Part shown: positions 61,597 to 64,000 of the stretch, piece by piece
Position numbering within the stretch: position 1 is the first letter of the stretch
How the letters are laid out: the number at the start of each line of letters is the position of its first letter
From: Polynucleobacter sp. MWH-CaK5
GTDB taxonomy: Bacteria > Pseudomonadota > Gammaproteobacteria > Burkholderiales > Burkholderiaceae
Assembly: GCF_018687615.1 (NCBI RefSeq)
Contig: NZ_CP061299.1
Span: 915,433 to 979,432, forward strand
Length of the DNA: 64,000 nt
Reading direction: 5' to 3'
Program-made: the position numbers and the translations under genes
Notes under the pieces: generated by a model
Told to the model about the DNA's origin: nothing
Database searches by the model: none
Seen by the model: only the letters and a program-made list of their open reading frames with translations

Positions 61597-63588
61597 TTAA
61601 ATGTCTGCTTCAACTTCATTGCCGCGTTCTTCAAGCCATGTTTTGCGAGCACCTGATTCAGATTTGCCCATCAACATGTCCATGGTTTTAACTGTTTCAA
61701 CTTCACCCAATGCACCTTCAGTAACTGGCAATAAACGACGAGTATCAGGATTGAGTGTTGTGTCCCAAAGCTGTTCAGCGTTCATCTCACCCAGACCTTT
61801 GAAGCGGCTGATTTGCCAACTACCTTCACGCAAACCTTCTTTGCGCAATTTATCTTCAATGGCTTTTAGTTCACCTTCATCTAAGGCATATAGTTTTTGC
61901 GCAGGCTTTTTGCCGCGTGCCGGAGCATCCACACGGAACAATGGTGGGCGTGCAATGTACACGTGACCGCGCTCCATGAGTTTCGGGAAGTGTTTGTAGA
62001 ACAAGGTGAGCAGCAATACCTGAATGTGCGCGCCGTCCACGTCCGCATCTGACAAGATACAAATCTTGCCGTAACGTAAATTACTCAGATCCGGCTCATC
62101 ATTATTACCGTGCGGATCCACACCAATCGCAACAGCAATGTCATGAACCTCATTGTTGGCAAACAAGCGATCACGCTCGGCTTCCCACGTGTTCAAAACT
62201 TTACCGCGCAAAGGCAGAATCGCTTGGTATTCTTTATTGCGCCCCATCTTGGCTGAACCACCGGCAGAATCGCCCTCCACCAAGAAGATTTCGTTCATCG
62301 CGATGTCTTCGCTTTCGCAGTCAGTCAATTTGCCTGGCAGAACTGCAACACCTGATGATTTTTTCTTTTCAACTTTTTGACCAGCGCGAGTTCTTGCTTG
62401 AGCTTGTTTGATCACAAGCTCGGCTAATTTTCTGCCGTAATCCACATGTTGGTTTAACCAAAGATCTAATGCAGATTTTACAAATCCAGACACCAAACGC
62501 ACAGCATCACGAGAATTCAAACGCTCTTTGATCTGCCCTTGGAACTGCGGATCCAATACTTTGGCTGATAAAACAAAAGAAGCGCGCGCAAAGACGTCTT
62601 CAGGCATCAATTTAACGCCCTTCGGTTGCAAAGCATGAATGTCAATGAAGCTTTTCACAGCATTGAATAAACCATCACGCAAACCACTTTCGTGCGTTCC
62701 ACCGGCAGGCGTTGGAATCAAGTTCACATAGCTTTCGCGAACCGGCGCACCTTCTTCGGTCCACGCCACCACCCAGCTAGCGCCTTCACCTTCAGCAAAT
62801 GAATCTTCACCTGCACGATTAGGATCGGCAAAGTGCTCGCCATCAAACGCTGGAATAACCACTGGACTATGGCCACTTTGTGCCATGGCTTCATCCAAGT
62901 AGCCTTTTAATCCTTGGGTATACAACCAAGTTTGTGGCTCGCCACCCTTCTCTTGAATGAGAGTGACTTTAACGCCAGGCAATAGAACTGCTTTTGAGCG
63001 CAATAATCGTTGCAACTCAGCCATTGGGATCTGTGCGCTGTCAAAGTATTTGCCGTCTGGCCATGCTCTGACACGGGTACCGTTGGGACGATCGCCCATT
63101 GGTGCAATTTTTGTTTTAAGTGGCTCAACCACAAAGCCGTGTTCAAAAGCCAAGGTTGAAATTTGTTTGTCACGCCAAACAGTCACTTCCATGCGCTTTG
63201 ATAGCGCGTTAGTGACAGAAACACCCACACCGTGCAAACCCCCTGAGAAAGCGTAGGCTCCACCAGAGCCTTTTTCAAACTTACCGCCAGCATGAAGCTG
63301 CGTGAATACCAATTCAACAACGGGACGCTTCTCTTCTGGGTGCATGCCCACTGGAATGCCTCGACCATCATCTTCGACACTCACGCTGCCATCCGTGTGC
63401 ATGGTGACCACGATGTGGTGACCATGACCACCCAGGGCTTCATCCGAGGCGTTATCAATCACCTCTTGGATCATGTGCAATGGATTATCAGTCCGGGTAT
63501 ACATACCTGGACGCTGTTTGACCGGTTCAAGTCCCTTTAGAACTTTGATCGACGATTCGCTGTATTGATCTGTTTTTTTAGTTGCCAT
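61597..63588 (-). CDS. parE: DNA topoisomerase IV subunit B
   Basis: 663 residues from the ATG at 63588 (MATKKTDQYSESSIKVLKGL), the family start; the longer frame from 63642 adds 18 unlike residues and overlaps the divergent gene. GHKL ATPase: IDNASDEALGGHGHHI, DDGRGIPVGMH, GGLHGVGVSVTNALS. TOPRIM: FLVEGDSAGGSAKMGRN and LSDADVDGAHIQVLLLT. A TACAAT lies 8 bases before the ATG. It is co-transcribed with parC, 26 bases apart. Confidence 0.97.
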   Translation of the reverse strand: MATKKTDQYSESSIKVLKGLEPVKQRPGMYTRTDNPLHMIQEVIDNASDEALGGHGHHIVVTMHTDGSVSVEDDGRGIPVGMHPEEKRPVVELVFTQLHAGGKFEKGSGGAYAFSGGLHGVGVSVTNALSKRMEVTVWRDKQISTLAFEHGFVVEPLKTKIAPMGDRPNGTRVRAWPDGKYFDSAQIPMAELQRLLRSKAVLLPGVKVTLIQEKGGEPQTWLYTQGLKGYLDEAMAQSGHSPVVIPAFDGEHFADPNRAGEDSFAEGEGASWVVAWTEEGAPVRESYVNLIPTPAGGTHESGLRDGLFNAVKSFIDIHALQPKGVKLMPEDVFARASFVLSAKVLDPQFQGQIKERLNSRDAVRLVSGFVKSALDLWLNQHVDYGRKLAELVIKQAQARTRAGQKVEKKKSSGVAVLPGKLTDCESEDIAMNEIFLVEGDSAGGSAKMGRNKEYQAILPLRGKVLNTWEAERDRLFANNEVHDIAVAIGVDPHGNNDEPDLSNLRYGKICILSDADVDGAHIQVLLLTLFYKHFPKLMERGHVYIARPPLFRVDAPARGKKPAQKLYALDEGELKAIEDKLRKEGLREGSWQISRFKGLGEMNAEQLWDTTLNPDTRRLLPVTEGALGEVETVKTMDMLMGKSESGARKTWLEERGNEVEADI

Positions 63589-63615
63589 GGCGAAGAATTG
63601 TATCCACATGCGAAA

Positions 63616-64000
63616 ATGACTTCCATGGGAGCACTTAATCACCTTCGCGTTTTAGACCTCAGTCGAGTCCTGGCAGGCCCCTGGTGTGGGCAGAACCTGG
63701 CAGACCTGGGAGCCGATGTAATCAAGGTTGAGAGGCCAAAAGCAGGAGACGATACCCGTCAGTGGGGCCCTCCTTTTTTGAAAGATTCTAAGGGTCAAGA
63801 TACTTCAGAAGCAGCCTATTATTTGGCCATTAATCGCAATAAAAGATCGATTACTTTGGATATTTCGACCCCAGAAGGTCAAGAAATCATCAAAAAACTG
63901 GTTTTAGAGACCGATGTGGTGATTGAGAACTACAAAGTGGGTCAATTAAAGAAATATGGCCTGGATTATGAGAGCCTCAAAAGCCTTAAAAAAGACCTAA
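63616..64000 (+). CDS. Family III CoA-transferase (CaiB/BaiF), 3' end beyond window
   Basis: The first 128 codons are present. MGALNHLRVLDLSRVLAGPW begins the family block, followed by NLADLGADVIKVERP, YYLAINRNKRSITLDI and VVIENYKVGQLKKYGLDYE. Such enzymes move CoA between organic acids; the substrate cannot be named from this part. The ATG at 63616 is in frame with one at 63625; neither has a Shine-Dalgarno. It is divergent from parE by 27 bases. Confidence 0.9.
   Translation, partial: MTSMGALNHLRVLDLSRVLAGPWCGQNLADLGADVIKVERPKAGDDTRQWGPPFLKDSKGQDTSEAAYYLAINRNKRSITLDISTPEGQEIIKKLVLETDVVIENYKVGQLKKYGLDYESLKSLKKDL

Overview
The window reads as a chromosomal segment of a betaproteobacterium in the Burkholderiaceae, most like Polynucleobacter or a close relative. 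This is inferred from gene content and order (tig-clpP-clpX-lon-tRNA-Val-ppiD, phaC-phaB-phaR, rluD facing bamD, parE-parC), from moderate GC judged by eye, and from very tight packing: divergent genes separated by 11 to 25 bases or overlapping, stop/start overlaps, and hairpin terminators after most transcription units. No database search was possible.

Layout. 1-9.8 kb is the accessory part. It holds a two-partner secretion locus: the transporter TpsB and a giant adhesin-like TpsA that runs off the left edge inside perfect 330-bp tandem repeats. Upstream on the same strand are a membrane-spanning LuxR-type regulator with a long TTAA-rich upstream region, and a spermidine-synthase-like methyltransferase. 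9.9-18.6 kb carries purL, an ABC ATPase divergent from a TesA-like esterase, an orphan 7-TM histidine kinase, a PpiD-like chaperone that has lost its parvulin domain, and tRNA-Val(UAC). 18.7-24.7 kb is the protein quality-control block lon, clpX, clpP, tig. 24.9-31.9 kb holds mscL, an FKBP isomerase, ispD-ispF, mfd-serB and a small unknown gene.

31.9-37.7 kb is a polyhydroxybutyrate operon (phaC, phaB, phaR, then rimO and a thiolase). 37.8-43.1 kb has a laccase-domain protein, rluD, bamD, alr and lplT. 43.1-46.5 kb runs aceB, tsaB, rimI and a divergent holD/UDG-like gene. 46.6-47.5 kb has a new small ORF and an RHH/RelE toxin-antitoxin pair with a clear operator. 47.5-55.6 kb is a complete propionyl-CoA to succinyl-CoA module (mcm, meaB, pccB, pccA, VOC epimerase candidate) with a divergent GntR regulator whose start codon lies inside a perfect 22-bp palindrome. 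55.7-59.1 kb has two small c-type cytochromes, a RidA-like protein and an SbtA-type bicarbonate transporter facing a CbbR-like LysR gene. 59.2-64 kb has parC, parE and the start of a family III CoA-transferase.

How the genes fit together. The PHB operon, malate synthase and the methylmalonyl-CoA module all handle acetyl-CoA, propionyl-CoA and C4 units. The most unusual parts are the repeat-bearing TpsA with its one-component membrane regulator, the domain-deleted PpiD, the holD/UDG-like protein and the GntR start-codon operator.
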